A program made the translations under genes and the position numbers. The notes under the pieces were generated by a model, which saw only the letters and a program-made list of their open reading frames with translations, was not told the origin of the DNA and ran no database searches. Below are positions 7,287 through 14,178 of a stretch of DNA of 38,293 nucleotides, one piece after another. Position 1 is the stretch's first letter. Every line of letters starts with the position of its first letter. Location of the stretch: positions 1 through 38,293 of the IMG/VR virus record IMGVR_UViG_3300044618_000855; one strand, written 5' to 3'. This DNA comes from a virus.

Positions 7287-8078
7287 ATGGCTCAAATTCA
7301 AAAAGGCACCACCTACGGGACGACCTCGCCGTCGAACCTAGTTAGCTCGACCAATCTCAATAATCATGTTGATGATGCGGTGCTTTTGCCGGGAGCCATT
7401 ACCGATCAAACTGCCAAGGTGGTTCTTGCTGCGGCTGACACCGTATTGGTTCATAGCTCAGCCGATACGGCTTTGCGAAAAACCACGATGGCTCAGGTGT
7501 TTGCAACCCCACAGCCTATTGGTTCTAGCACAGCTAGTTCTGGTGCGTTTACCACGCTAAGTGCATCTTCAACTGTTAGCGGAACTGGATTTTCTACCTA
7601 CCTAGCATCTCCCCCAGCTATTGGCGGAACTGCTGCTGCTGCTGGTTCTTTTACGACCCTTAGCGCATCAAGCACAGTAAGCGGAAACGGATTCTCTACA
7701 TATTTAGCTTCACCACCAGCAATTGGTACAACTACTGCGGCTGCTGGCAAATTTACGAGCCTTGAGGCAACAGGGCAGTACAAGGGGTCGGTTACGGCCA
7801 TCACCCTTCTGGATATTGATTGCTCGGCTGGCAACTACTTCACGAAGACCATTAACGGCAATTCCACCTTTACGTTCAGCAACGTACCCAGCGGCGCGTA
7901 TGGCATGATTGTGGAGATCGAAAATACGTCCGGCACCATCACTTGGCCTGCTGCGGTTAAGTTTCCCAATGACACAGCTCCTACGCTTAGCACGGGCAAG
8001 ACCCATGTTTTCGTGTTCATCACGGACGATAGCGGTAGCCGTTGGCGTGGTGTGGCTGCGGTAAATTACGTTACTTAA
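7287..8078 (+). CDS. tail fibre protein 2, paralogue of fibre 1
   Basis: The product has 263 residues. A short N-terminus with TYGTTSPSNLV and DDAVLLPGAITDQT precedes two to three copies of a 36-residue block (FTTLSASSTVSG, STYLASPPAIG) and ends in the same about 95-residue domain as fibre 1, from LDIDCSAGNYFTKTI to GVAAVNYVT. The DNA of the two C-terminal domains is also alike, with long runs of identity around 7812-7840 and 3645-3675. A TGATATACT element (7273-7281) resembles an extended -10 box directly before the start. It probably forms a short side fibre or an alternative receptor-binding protein. Confidence 0.85.
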   Translation: MAQIQKGTTYGTTSPSNLVSSTNLNNHVDDAVLLPGAITDQTAKVVLAAADTVLVHSSADTALRKTTMAQVFATPQPIGSSTASSGAFTTLSASSTVSGTGFSTYLASPPAIGGTAAAAGSFTTLSASSTVSGNGFSTYLASPPAIGTTTAAAGKFTSLEATGQYKGSVTAITLLDIDCSAGNYFTKTINGNSTFTFSNVPSGAYGMIVEIENTSGTITWPAAVKFPNDTAPTLSTGKTHVFVFITDDSGSRWRGVAAVNYVT

Positions 8079-8079
8079 C

Positions 8080-8502
8080 ATGAGCGTAATCACCGAACTC
8101 CTCTTCAACGCCGGAACGGGAGGTCTGTTTGGTCTCTTTGGCTCGTTGGCTACGAGTGCTCTGCGCATCTGGGAAAAGCGGCAGGATAACAAGTTCGCCC
8201 TAGATATGCTTGATAAGCAAGCTGCTAGTGCTGAAGCACTTGCGGCATGGAACGCATTTGCGGCATCACAGTCCGCATCTGCAAGCGACATGACCGAGAA
8301 GGTGTCTCCGTGGGCAGCTAACGTCCGCGCCGTCACCCGCCCCTTCCTGACTATTGGTTTGGTACTTGGCTCATTCATCAGCTTCTTCCTGATCGAAGAC
8401 CAATACTTGAAGGTCGAAGCTATCCAGAGCTTCATGATGTTGGCCGGAACCGCCGTGGCTTGGTGGTTTGGTAGCCGGATGACTAGCCTGATTCGCAAAT
8501 GA
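8080..8502 (+). CDS. holin, three-membrane-segment (GTA_holin_3TM-like) type
   Basis: The 140-residue protein has an N-terminal hydrophobic stretch (LLFNAGTGGLFGLFGSLATS, about 7-26), a charged Ala-rich helix (about 30-80), and two further hydrophobic segments (about 92-108 LTIGLVLGSFISFFLI and 116-132 SFMMLAGTAVAWWFG). This order, with the basic linker ANVRAVTRP before the second segment and WWFGSR near the end, matches the three-segment holins described from gene transfer agents and many phages. It would open the inner membrane at lysis. Its stop overlaps the next gene's start (ATGA). The endolysin is elsewhere, at 28593-28937. Confidence 0.8.
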   Translation: MSVITELLFNAGTGGLFGLFGSLATSALRIWEKRQDNKFALDMLDKQAASAEALAAWNAFAASQSASASDMTEKVSPWAANVRAVTRPFLTIGLVLGSFISFFLIEDQYLKVEAIQSFMMLAGTAVAWWFGSRMTSLIRK

Positions 8503-8666
8503 TCTTCGACAACGACATCGTGAAGGTATTTGCCGTTACCGTTGGAGGCTCATTGGGAACGATTACACTTACTCAAGTGAATGAAATCGCTGCCTTTATT
8601 CTGGTGTTAGTCTCTATTGCCTATACACTTACGAAGCTAATTAAGCTTCTCAAGCGTGATGAATAA
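8499..8666 (+). CDS. small single-pass membrane protein, possible lysis accessory
   Basis: This 55-residue reading frame begins with an ATG overlapping the holin stop (ATGA) and ends overlapping the start of the following gene. The sequence has a hydrophobic core of about 18 residues (NEIAAFILVLVSIAYTLTKL) followed by a basic tail KLLKRDE, preceded by a weaker hydrophobic N-terminal half (VKVFAVTVGGSLG). Tight coupling with the holin suggests a second holin, antiholin or spanin-like helper. No family is recognised, and the function is inferred from position and membrane character. Confidence 0.7.
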   Translation: MIFDNDIVKVFAVTVGGSLGTITLTQVNEIAAFILVLVSIAYTLTKLIKLLKRDE

Positions 8667-8901
8667 GAAGACCATGAAGTGCAACGTCCCGCGACGTGAT
8701 GTGCAGGGCGGGAAGAAGTTTGTGGTAAAAGCCTGCCAGAATGGGCAGGAGCGCATTGTCCGCTTTGGCGATGCCAACATGACCATCAAGAAAAACCAGC
8801 CTGCCCGTAAGAAGAGCTACTGTGCTCGGTCTGGAGGCATTAAGGGAAAGACCAATAAACTGTCTGCCAACTATTGGTCCCGCCGAGCTTGGGACTGCTA
8901 A
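8659..8901 (+). CDS. conserved small basic phage protein
   Basis: The protein has 80 residues from the ATG at 8659 (a GTG one codon upstream is possible). It contains the recognisable pattern KKFVVKAC, GQERIVRFGDANMTIKKNQP, ARKKSYCARSGG, and YWSRRAWDC. This FGD..M.IKK...RKSYCAR arrangement recurs in small uncharacterised proteins of many tailed phages. It carries four Cys and many Lys/Arg, so nucleic-acid or metal contact is possible. It is the first of a run of small basic genes between the lysis genes and the nozzle gene. Its function is unknown. Confidence 0.8.
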   Translation: MNKKTMKCNVPRRDVQGGKKFVVKACQNGQERIVRFGDANMTIKKNQPARKKSYCARSGGIKGKTNKLSANYWSRRAWDC

Positions 8902-8903
8902 CC

Positions 8904-9080
8904 ATGAAAGACCGCAACGAACGTCGTTATAAGAACCAAGAGCGTATGCTTTACCGCCGCATGAAGGAGGCCGACGAGGCCATCGAAGCTGCGGAGGACA
9001 TGATGGAATACAAGGAGGACAATAAAATGAAATGTGGAAAACGTAAGTGTGAAATGGGCAAGCGTAAGCCCTGCAAGTGA
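8904..9080 (+). CDS. small charged protein with Cys/Lys-rich tail
   Basis: From the ATG at 8904, 58 residues are encoded; a longer frame starting at 8874 would overlap the preceding gene and is less likely. The first 40 residues are a highly charged amphipathic helix (MKEADEAIEAAEDMMEY), and the last 17 are basic with three Cys (KCGKRKCEMGKRKPCK). A perfect ribosome-site sequence, AAGGAGGA at 9012-9019, stands eight bases before an in-frame ATG at 9027, so the Cys/Lys tail might also be made alone as a 17-residue peptide. The family is unknown. Confidence 0.68.
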   Translation: MKDRNERRYKNQERMLYRRMKEADEAIEAAEDMMEYKEDNKMKCGKRKCEMGKRKPCK

Positions 9081-9262
9081 AACGCCGCTCAACAGTTAAC
9101 TCAGCCGGGGTTTACACAAAGCCCGGCATGAGGAAGCGTCTCTTTGAGTCCATTAAGTCCGGCGGCAAAGGCGGCAAGCCGGGGCAGTGGTCCGCACGCA
9201 AAAGTCAACTTCTAGCCCGTAAGTATAAAGCTAAGGGCGGCGGCTACAAGACATCCAAATGA
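9077..9262 (+). CDS. small basic protein, KGGKPGQWSARKAQL-type
   Basis: The protein is 61 residues long, starting at a GTG that overlaps the previous stop by four bases. Its core, SAGVYTKPGMRKRLFESI followed by KGGKPGQWSARKSQLLARKYK and GGGYK, is a pattern I recall from small uncharacterised proteins of phages and large DNA viruses. With about one third Lys and Arg and Gly-rich turns it should bind DNA or RNA. The next gene starts four bases before its stop. A packaged DNA-condensing role is one possibility, but there is no direct proof. Confidence 0.78.
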   Translation: MKRRSTVNSAGVYTKPGMRKRLFESIKSGGKGGKPGQWSARKSQLLARKYKAKGGGYKTSK

Positions 9263-9492
9263 AAGCCCAGCAACGCAGCCTAGTGGATTGGACCCGTCAG
9301 GAATGGCGCACCCTATCAGGCAAGCCTAGCCTTAAAACTGGCGAACGCTATCTACCCAAGGCTGCTTGGGAGGCTCTTAGCCCCGCTGAACGCGCCGCCA
9401 CCAATAGGGCCAAGCGTAAGGGCATGAAGGCCGGAAAGCAGTTTGTTAAGCAGCCCAAGAAGATTGCTAAGAAAACCTCTAACTACCGATAA
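9259..9492 (+). CDS. small basic protein, W(T/R)xxKWRTxSGKPS-type
   Basis: This 77-residue protein has SLVDWTRQEWRTLSGKPS, TGERYLPKAAWEALSP, and a Lys-rich tail with KGMKAGKQFVKQPKKIAKK. This order is found in small conserved proteins of aquatic phages and some giant viruses, often next to the previous family, as here (four-base ATGA overlap). It is strongly basic. Both proteins may act together, for instance as DNA-binding proteins carried in the virion, but their function is not established to my knowledge. Confidence 0.78.
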   Translation: MKAQQRSLVDWTRQEWRTLSGKPSLKTGERYLPKAAWEALSPAERAATNRAKRKGMKAGKQFVKQPKKIAKKTSNYR

Positions 9493-9494
9493 CC

Positions 9495-9638
9495 ATGCCA
9501 CTCACGAAGAAGGGTAAGAAGATTAAAGCCGCCATGACCGAGGAATATGGGGCTAAGCGAGGCGAACAGGTGTTCTATGCTTCCCGAAACAAAGGTACAA
9601 TTAAGGGCGTAGATTTCAAGCGGCGTAAGGTATCATAG
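9495..9638 (+). CDS. very small conserved basic phage protein
   Basis: The frame encodes 47 residues beginning MPLTKKGKKIKAAM and containing EEYGAKRGEQVFYASRNKGTIKGV near its centre. The G-E-x-V-F-Y-A-S-x-N-K-G-T-I-K-G-V string is shared by tiny hypothetical proteins of many phages, which is good evidence that this short frame is real. It starts two bases after the previous stop and is the last of the small-gene cluster before the nozzle. Its role is unknown; the basic charge suggests nucleic-acid contact. Confidence 0.78.
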   Translation: MPLTKKGKKIKAAMTEEYGAKRGEQVFYASRNKGTIKGVDFKRRKVS

Positions 9639-9644
9639 TTGAAC

Positions 9645-9661
9645 CTTAACCGCTGGTTAGG
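9645..9661 (+). promoter_or_regulatory. inverted repeat overlapping the nozzle gene ribosome site
   Basis: CTTAACC (9645-9651) and GGTTAGG (9655-9661) form a seven-pair stem (one G-T pair) with a three-base loop. The 3' arm and the next base give AGGG (9659-9662), the likely ribosome site of the gene at 9671. It has no T run, so it is not a terminator; it could tune translation or mark a processing site. Confidence 0.5.
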
Positions 9662-9670
9662 GATTCATCT

Positions 9671-11857
9671 ATGGCACGTTACAGCAGCTTTAGTGGCCGG
9701 GATACGCCTATTGCCGAGACGGCAGATATTGGCTTTTCCCGATTTAACAACCGCCTCCGTCCTGACCAATTGCAGGCCGGGGAGCTTGCTATGTCCGTCA
9801 ATGGACGGATGAACGTGGATGGGACGTGGCAGGTGCGTCCCGGCGTAGATACGTTTGGCCCTGTTATTGGAACGAAGGACGAGACGCTTGCTCTGCCGTT
9901 CTATTTGTGGCCGCAAGTGGTTATTAGCTCGGCCACCCGCAGCGGCACGACGGTAACCATCACTACGTCAACCAATCACGGTTTCTCGTCGTCCTACGCT
10001 GTTGCTATTGTAGATGTTGGCCCCGGCACGGTGGACCCCAACGGCAACAAGACCATCACCGTTACTGGCCTTAATACGTTTACCTACACGATTGCTGGTG
10101 CCACCGGAAGCGAGACCTACTCAGTTACTGCTAGCTCTAAGGCTGGTGGAGCTATCCTCGGAACCAGCAGCATCAACGGAGCTTTCGGCTCATGCCTGTT
10201 CTCAAATCCCGCATCGAACAACGACGAGTACATCATCCTCGCTCTGTTCTCGAACGCCATCGCTATCAACATGGCGACCAAGGCAACGACGACGATTGCC
10301 TACCCTTCTGGCATCTTCATTTCACAACCCGTGAATATGCTGCAAGCCTTCAACAAGGTTTTTATATTCCGCGACGGGGCTACGGCTCTGCAATGGAATG
10401 GCAGCTTTAGCGGCACGCCAGCTTTTACGAAGGTGGCTAATGGAGCATACGCGGCAACCACCTATTTGGATTCAAACAACAACACCGTAATTGCAAACGG
10501 TATTGTAACGGTTAGCGAAACGGCTCACGGTTTTTCGGTTGGGGACAGGATTCATGTTGTTGATAAAGGAAGTTCTACTCTTGTTGAGCAAGAGGAGGGG
10601 TATGTTATTGCTACGGTAGCAGACGCCAATACCTTTACTTTCTACGCTGAAGTTCCCGATCTAACTTCGCATAAGGTGGTGTACGCCAAGAAGCAGCCGT
10701 CCCAGCTTGGCTTCACGCATATGCCAGCCCCGGCGTGGGGCGTCTACCACCAGCGGCGTTTGATTGTCCCCTATTACTACAACACCACGGGCAGCAGCGG
10801 CAGCGAAACAATTACGGACCGGAACGTCAGGGATGAAATCCTGCTATCGGACGTATTCGACTCTGACACTTATGACCGCATCCAGAACCAGCTAAAGGTT
10901 ACGGCTGGGATTGCGGACTATCTCCAGTATGTTCACCCATTTACTGAGGATAACGCTGTTATCTTCAACCGCAATTCGATCCATCTAATGCTCGGGCTGA
11001 GCGGATCTATTGCGGATATTTCTTTGAAGGAAATCACCCGTGAGGCAGGGTTGGTGGCGCAGAAGAGTGTGGTTACGATTGGCGACCGCATCTTCTTCCT
11101 GTCTGACAACGGCGTCTACTCCACGTCCTTCCAAGACTTGTACAACCTTCGTGGCGCGGGGCTACCCCTGTCTGACCCGATTAACCCGCTCATCAAGCGG
11201 ATCAATCCAGACTACGCCCACAACGCTGTAGCAATCTACCACGACAATCGCTATTGGATTGCAGTACCACTAGATAACAGTCCGCGCAACAATGCCATCC
11301 TTGTCTACAACCTGTTGAATCAGGGCTGGGAGAGTTTGGACATCATCGACCAAGAGGGCTGGGACATCAGCAACCTCATCGTGTCTGGGGCTGGCGGCAT
11401 CAACAAGCTCTATGCCGTCAACCGCTTTGGTGGCGTGCATACCATCGATGAGCGTGTGGATGGATTCGACTACATCTACACGGTTCCCGGCGGCGACTCT
11501 ATCCCGTACCCGATTGAGTCAGAGGTAGTTACCCGCCAGTATGTCTTTGACGACGTTGGCCGTAAGAGCTTCAATGCCTACGAGGTTCACGTTGAAAGCT
11601 CTGAGTATGAGCCTAGCGATGCGGACATCACTATGATTTCCGAGAACATCGACAAGGAAGCCCCGATGTACTCATTGGCTGAAAGTCTTGAGGAAGACCT
11701 GCCTATTGGCGAGGATAGCTCTGTCCGTGGCCGTATTGGCAACATCCGCGCCTACGGAATGCAGCTAAAGTTTGTCCCAACCAAGGGCCGTCCCAAGCTC
11801 CGTATGGTGAAGCTAGAAGCCTATCAAGCCTTCCGCTCTGTTACTGAAGCATCATAA
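9671..11857 (+). CDS. tail nozzle / stabilisation protein (tail tubular protein B-like)
   Basis: The 728-residue protein begins with a pattern typical of podoviral nozzle proteins: INxRxxxDQLQAGELAMSVN then a strand WQVRPGVDTFG. The middle and end (about 350-650) have propeller-like strands: AWGVYHQRRLIVPYYY, QYVHPFTEDNAVIFN, GDRIFFLSDNGVYS, and NDRYWIAVPLDN-like HDNRYWIAVPL. Two inserted beta modules are seen: residues about 85-155 (SSATRSGTTVT to SETYSVT), closely like the insert in the adaptor, and about 270-335 (ANGIVTVSETAHGFSVGDRIHV). It would form the lower tail tube under the adaptor. Its stop overlaps the next start by one base. Confidence 0.78.
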   Translation: MARYSSFSGRDTPIAETADIGFSRFNNRLRPDQLQAGELAMSVNGRMNVDGTWQVRPGVDTFGPVIGTKDETLALPFYLWPQVVISSATRSGTTVTITTSTNHGFSSSYAVAIVDVGPGTVDPNGNKTITVTGLNTFTYTIAGATGSETYSVTASSKAGGAILGTSSINGAFGSCLFSNPASNNDEYIILALFSNAIAINMATKATTTIAYPSGIFISQPVNMLQAFNKVFIFRDGATALQWNGSFSGTPAFTKVANGAYAATTYLDSNNNTVIANGIVTVSETAHGFSVGDRIHVVDKGSSTLVEQEEGYVIATVADANTFTFYAEVPDLTSHKVVYAKKQPSQLGFTHMPAPAWGVYHQRRLIVPYYYNTTGSSGSETITDRNVRDEILLSDVFDSDTYDRIQNQLKVTAGIADYLQYVHPFTEDNAVIFNRNSIHLMLGLSGSIADISLKEITREAGLVAQKSVVTIGDRIFFLSDNGVYSTSFQDLYNLRGAGLPLSDPINPLIKRINPDYAHNAVAIYHDNRYWIAVPLDNSPRNNAILVYNLLNQGWESLDIIDQEGWDISNLIVSGAGGINKLYAVNRFGGVHTIDERVDGFDYIYTVPGGDSIPYPIESEVVTRQYVFDDVGRKSFNAYEVHVESSEYEPSDADITMISENIDKEAPMYSLAESLEEDLPIGEDSSVRGRIGNIRAYGMQLKFVPTKGRPKLRMVKLEAYQAFRSVTEAS

Positions 11858-12201
11858 TGAAACCAATCTATGAGGCTAAGAAAATAGCCTTAGAGGCCGG
11901 GAAGAACTTTGAAGAAGAGCTGGCGTTTTACCTAGAACACGGCGGGGTTATAAGCCTTCCAGATAGGTTTATAATGGGTAGGGCAATCCAGCTTAGTTTG
12001 GGCGAAGATGTTATCAATCCCCCCAATCCAGATTGCTGGTATGTTCATTGTGCGGTGGGCAAGAATTCCGCCTTATGGTTTTGTAACCAAGCCCCATTTA
12101 GACTGCCTTACCTAGCTTGGCGCAGGAATAACGATGAAAGTGGTACACTAAGGGTGTACAATACGGACACCGTTGAAAGACTTGCTCGTTCATCTAATTA
12201 A
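11857..12201 (+). CDS. hypothetical protein between nozzle and ejection genes
   Basis: The 114-residue protein has a helical N-terminus (IYEAKKIALEAGKNFEEELAF), then LEHGGVISLPDRFIMGRAI and a short Cys/Trp-rich segment (DCWYVHCAVGKN, ALWFCNQAPF). It overlaps the nozzle stop by one base (TAATG) and ends five bases before the first ejection gene. No family is recognised. The place in the tail block suggests a minor virion or assembly protein. A small alpha/beta catalytic domain is possible given the conserved-looking Cys and His, but no active site can be named. Confidence 0.72.
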   Translation: MKPIYEAKKIALEAGKNFEEELAFYLEHGGVISLPDRFIMGRAIQLSLGEDVINPPNPDCWYVHCAVGKNSALWFCNQAPFRLPYLAWRRNNDESGTLRVYNTDTVERLARSSN

Positions 12202-12206
12202 ATATC

Positions 12207-14156
12207 ATGGGTAGCCCAAGAATTCCAGCACCTCCTCCAGCCCCCGCCCCTGTCGATCCCGGCAAGGCTGCATTAGACTATGTTCGGGGCATGGCCGACC
12301 CAGAGCTTCAGAAGCTATTGCTGGAGTCTGAGCAGACATATAGGCCGCAATACACCAAGCTTAACCTTGATGAGCTAGCTCAGTACACTTTTGGTATTCC
12401 CGGTGAAGAGGGAAAGCCGGGAACCCGTGGAACGCTTGATATTCTGCGAGATGTTACGCCAGAAATTACCAAGATTGATACATTGGCTAATACGGCTCTT
12501 CGTGAGGCCGATATTGAGGACATTAACAAGCTTGGTCAAAAAGCAAGGGATGCATTTCGTAAAGCAAACCCAGAAGCTTTTGCTGCTTTAGAGGCGGCTG
12601 GCAAACTTGGTGGTCCAACAGACTACTTTAAGGACTTGGAAACGGCGATGCAAAATCGCCGTATTTTTGGGGATGTTAATTTTACCCCAGCAGAAGCCTC
12701 AATGATTGAGGCATTGCAGGGAGTAAACCTTGGAGGATATTCGCCGGAACGTGCTGCCGCTTCTTTGCTTGGTGCTGCTCCAACCGTTGGCTCACAAGGT
12801 TATGGTGCTGAAGGGTTTGCTGCTCAGGGATATGGATCTCAAGGGTATGATGCTGCGCGAGCCGCCCGTGTTGCTGATGTAGCAGCACAAACAATTGGAC
12901 AGGGAGCACTTGGAGGATCTTTATATGGACAAGCATTGGAAACGGCCCCTACGGAAGCTTCTGAAACCTTTCGTCGCCGTGCTGCGGAAATGGCCCTTGC
13001 TACGGGTCAACTCTCTTCTGAAGAGATTCGTAACGCGCAGCAAGCGACTCGCGAAGCTTTTGCTGCTCGTGGATTAGAAATGAGCAATCAGGCCATTGCT
13101 GCTGAAGCTATGGCCCGTTCTGATGCTGTTGCTCAACGTCAGGCTTCTCAGTTGCAACAAGCTGCCGCTCTTAATCAGGCTTACCTTGCCGACCTTAACG
13201 CCAGCCGTGGGTTTGCTACGGGCGTATATGGTCAGGATCTTGGCCGTTTGCAGGCAAATCAAGATGCTGCTTTGCGTTCTGCGTTAGCTAATCAAGCTGC
13301 CGGGCTTCAGCTTTCTGCCGCCGATCAAGCGGCGATTAATAGGGCGCGTGAATTTGGAGCAATGTCGGCTAATGAGGCTGCTCGATTTAGTGCTGCTGCA
13401 GCAAATGAAGCTGCGCAGTTTGGTGCTGCATCCCGTAATGAGGCCGCTCGTTTTGGAGCTACTGCTGCCAATGAGGCATCCCGTATTAATGCGGATTTGA
13501 TGGCTCGTTATGCGATGGCGAACCAAGGCGCACTAAATGCGTTTAGCGCAGCCAATATGGCGGCTGGCAATGAAGCAGCTCGTTTTGCCGCAGAACAGGC
13601 TAACCGCGGAGCTTTGGCTAATCTAGATGTAGAGGCTAAGCGGCGTGCAGAAAATGCTGCGGCCATGAACCGTTTTGCTGAGTTTAATAAGCTCAACGAA
13701 ATGGAGACGCTGATGGCAAATCGTGCCTTTTCAGCAGATCAGCAGGCTAAGGCGTTGGAACAGCTCCGTGTCCTTGGAAGTGAACGTATGCGCGAGATGG
13801 GCGCAAATCGTGGATTTAGTCTTGATGTTGCTGGAGCCTACGGCGGTATGTCTTTTGATCCGATGATGGCTATTCTTGGCCGTTCCTCTGGTGCTTCGCG
13901 TGCTGCTGCTGGAGAACGTGGTGCTGCTGCTGGAATGATGGACGCTTTTGGTGGCAACCTGTTTAATCCTGACGCCGGAATTAATCTTGCCCTATCTAAT
14001 ACGGCAAATCAAGGCAACTATCTTGCTAACACCTACGCAGCCAATGTATCGGCTAAGGCGGCAGTTAGTGCTGCTAAACTTGGTGCAGTTAGTAAGCTGG
14101 TTGGTTCCGCTATTCCGTTTATTCCGGGGGTCGGCGAAAAGAGTGGGGGCGGTTAA
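12207..14156 (+). CDS. internal virion (ejection) protein, Ala-rich coiled coil
   Basis: This 649-residue protein starts with a Pro/Ala-rich segment (IPAPPPAPAPVDPG) and is then mostly long Ala-rich helices. Near residues 205-220 are short repeats SQGYGAEGFAAQGYGSQGY; near 385-460 are repeated NEAARFGA / NEAAQFGA units of about 11 residues, a heptad-like coiled-coil array. A Gly/Ala-rich hydrophobic C-terminus (KLVGSAIPFIPGVG) might insert into membranes. The first of three large genes between nozzle and module end, it matches the usual place of podoviral ejection proteins, which leave the capsid and form a channel through the host envelope. Confidence 0.75.
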   Translation: MGSPRIPAPPPAPAPVDPGKAALDYVRGMADPELQKLLLESEQTYRPQYTKLNLDELAQYTFGIPGEEGKPGTRGTLDILRDVTPEITKIDTLANTALREADIEDINKLGQKARDAFRKANPEAFAALEAAGKLGGPTDYFKDLETAMQNRRIFGDVNFTPAEASMIEALQGVNLGGYSPERAAASLLGAAPTVGSQGYGAEGFAAQGYGSQGYDAARAARVADVAAQTIGQGALGGSLYGQALETAPTEASETFRRRAAEMALATGQLSSEEIRNAQQATREAFAARGLEMSNQAIAAEAMARSDAVAQRQASQLQQAAALNQAYLADLNASRGFATGVYGQDLGRLQANQDAALRSALANQAAGLQLSAADQAAINRAREFGAMSANEAARFSAAAANEAAQFGAASRNEAARFGATAANEASRINADLMARYAMANQGALNAFSAANMAAGNEAARFAAEQANRGALANLDVEAKRRAENAAAMNRFAEFNKLNEMETLMANRAFSADQQAKALEQLRVLGSERMREMGANRGFSLDVAGAYGGMSFDPMMAILGRSSGASRAAAGERGAAAGMMDAFGGNLFNPDAGINLALSNTANQGNYLANTYAANVSAKAAVSAAKLGAVSKLVGSAIPFIPGVGEKSGGG

Positions 14157-14178
14157 TAACAAGTAAACACTTTTAACT

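Noticed and set aside
7710-8498. 262-residue antisense frame opposite fibre 2 and the holin
   Set aside because: It covers two well-supported sense genes end to end, including the shared fibre domain and the holin, and has no recognisable motif or start signal.
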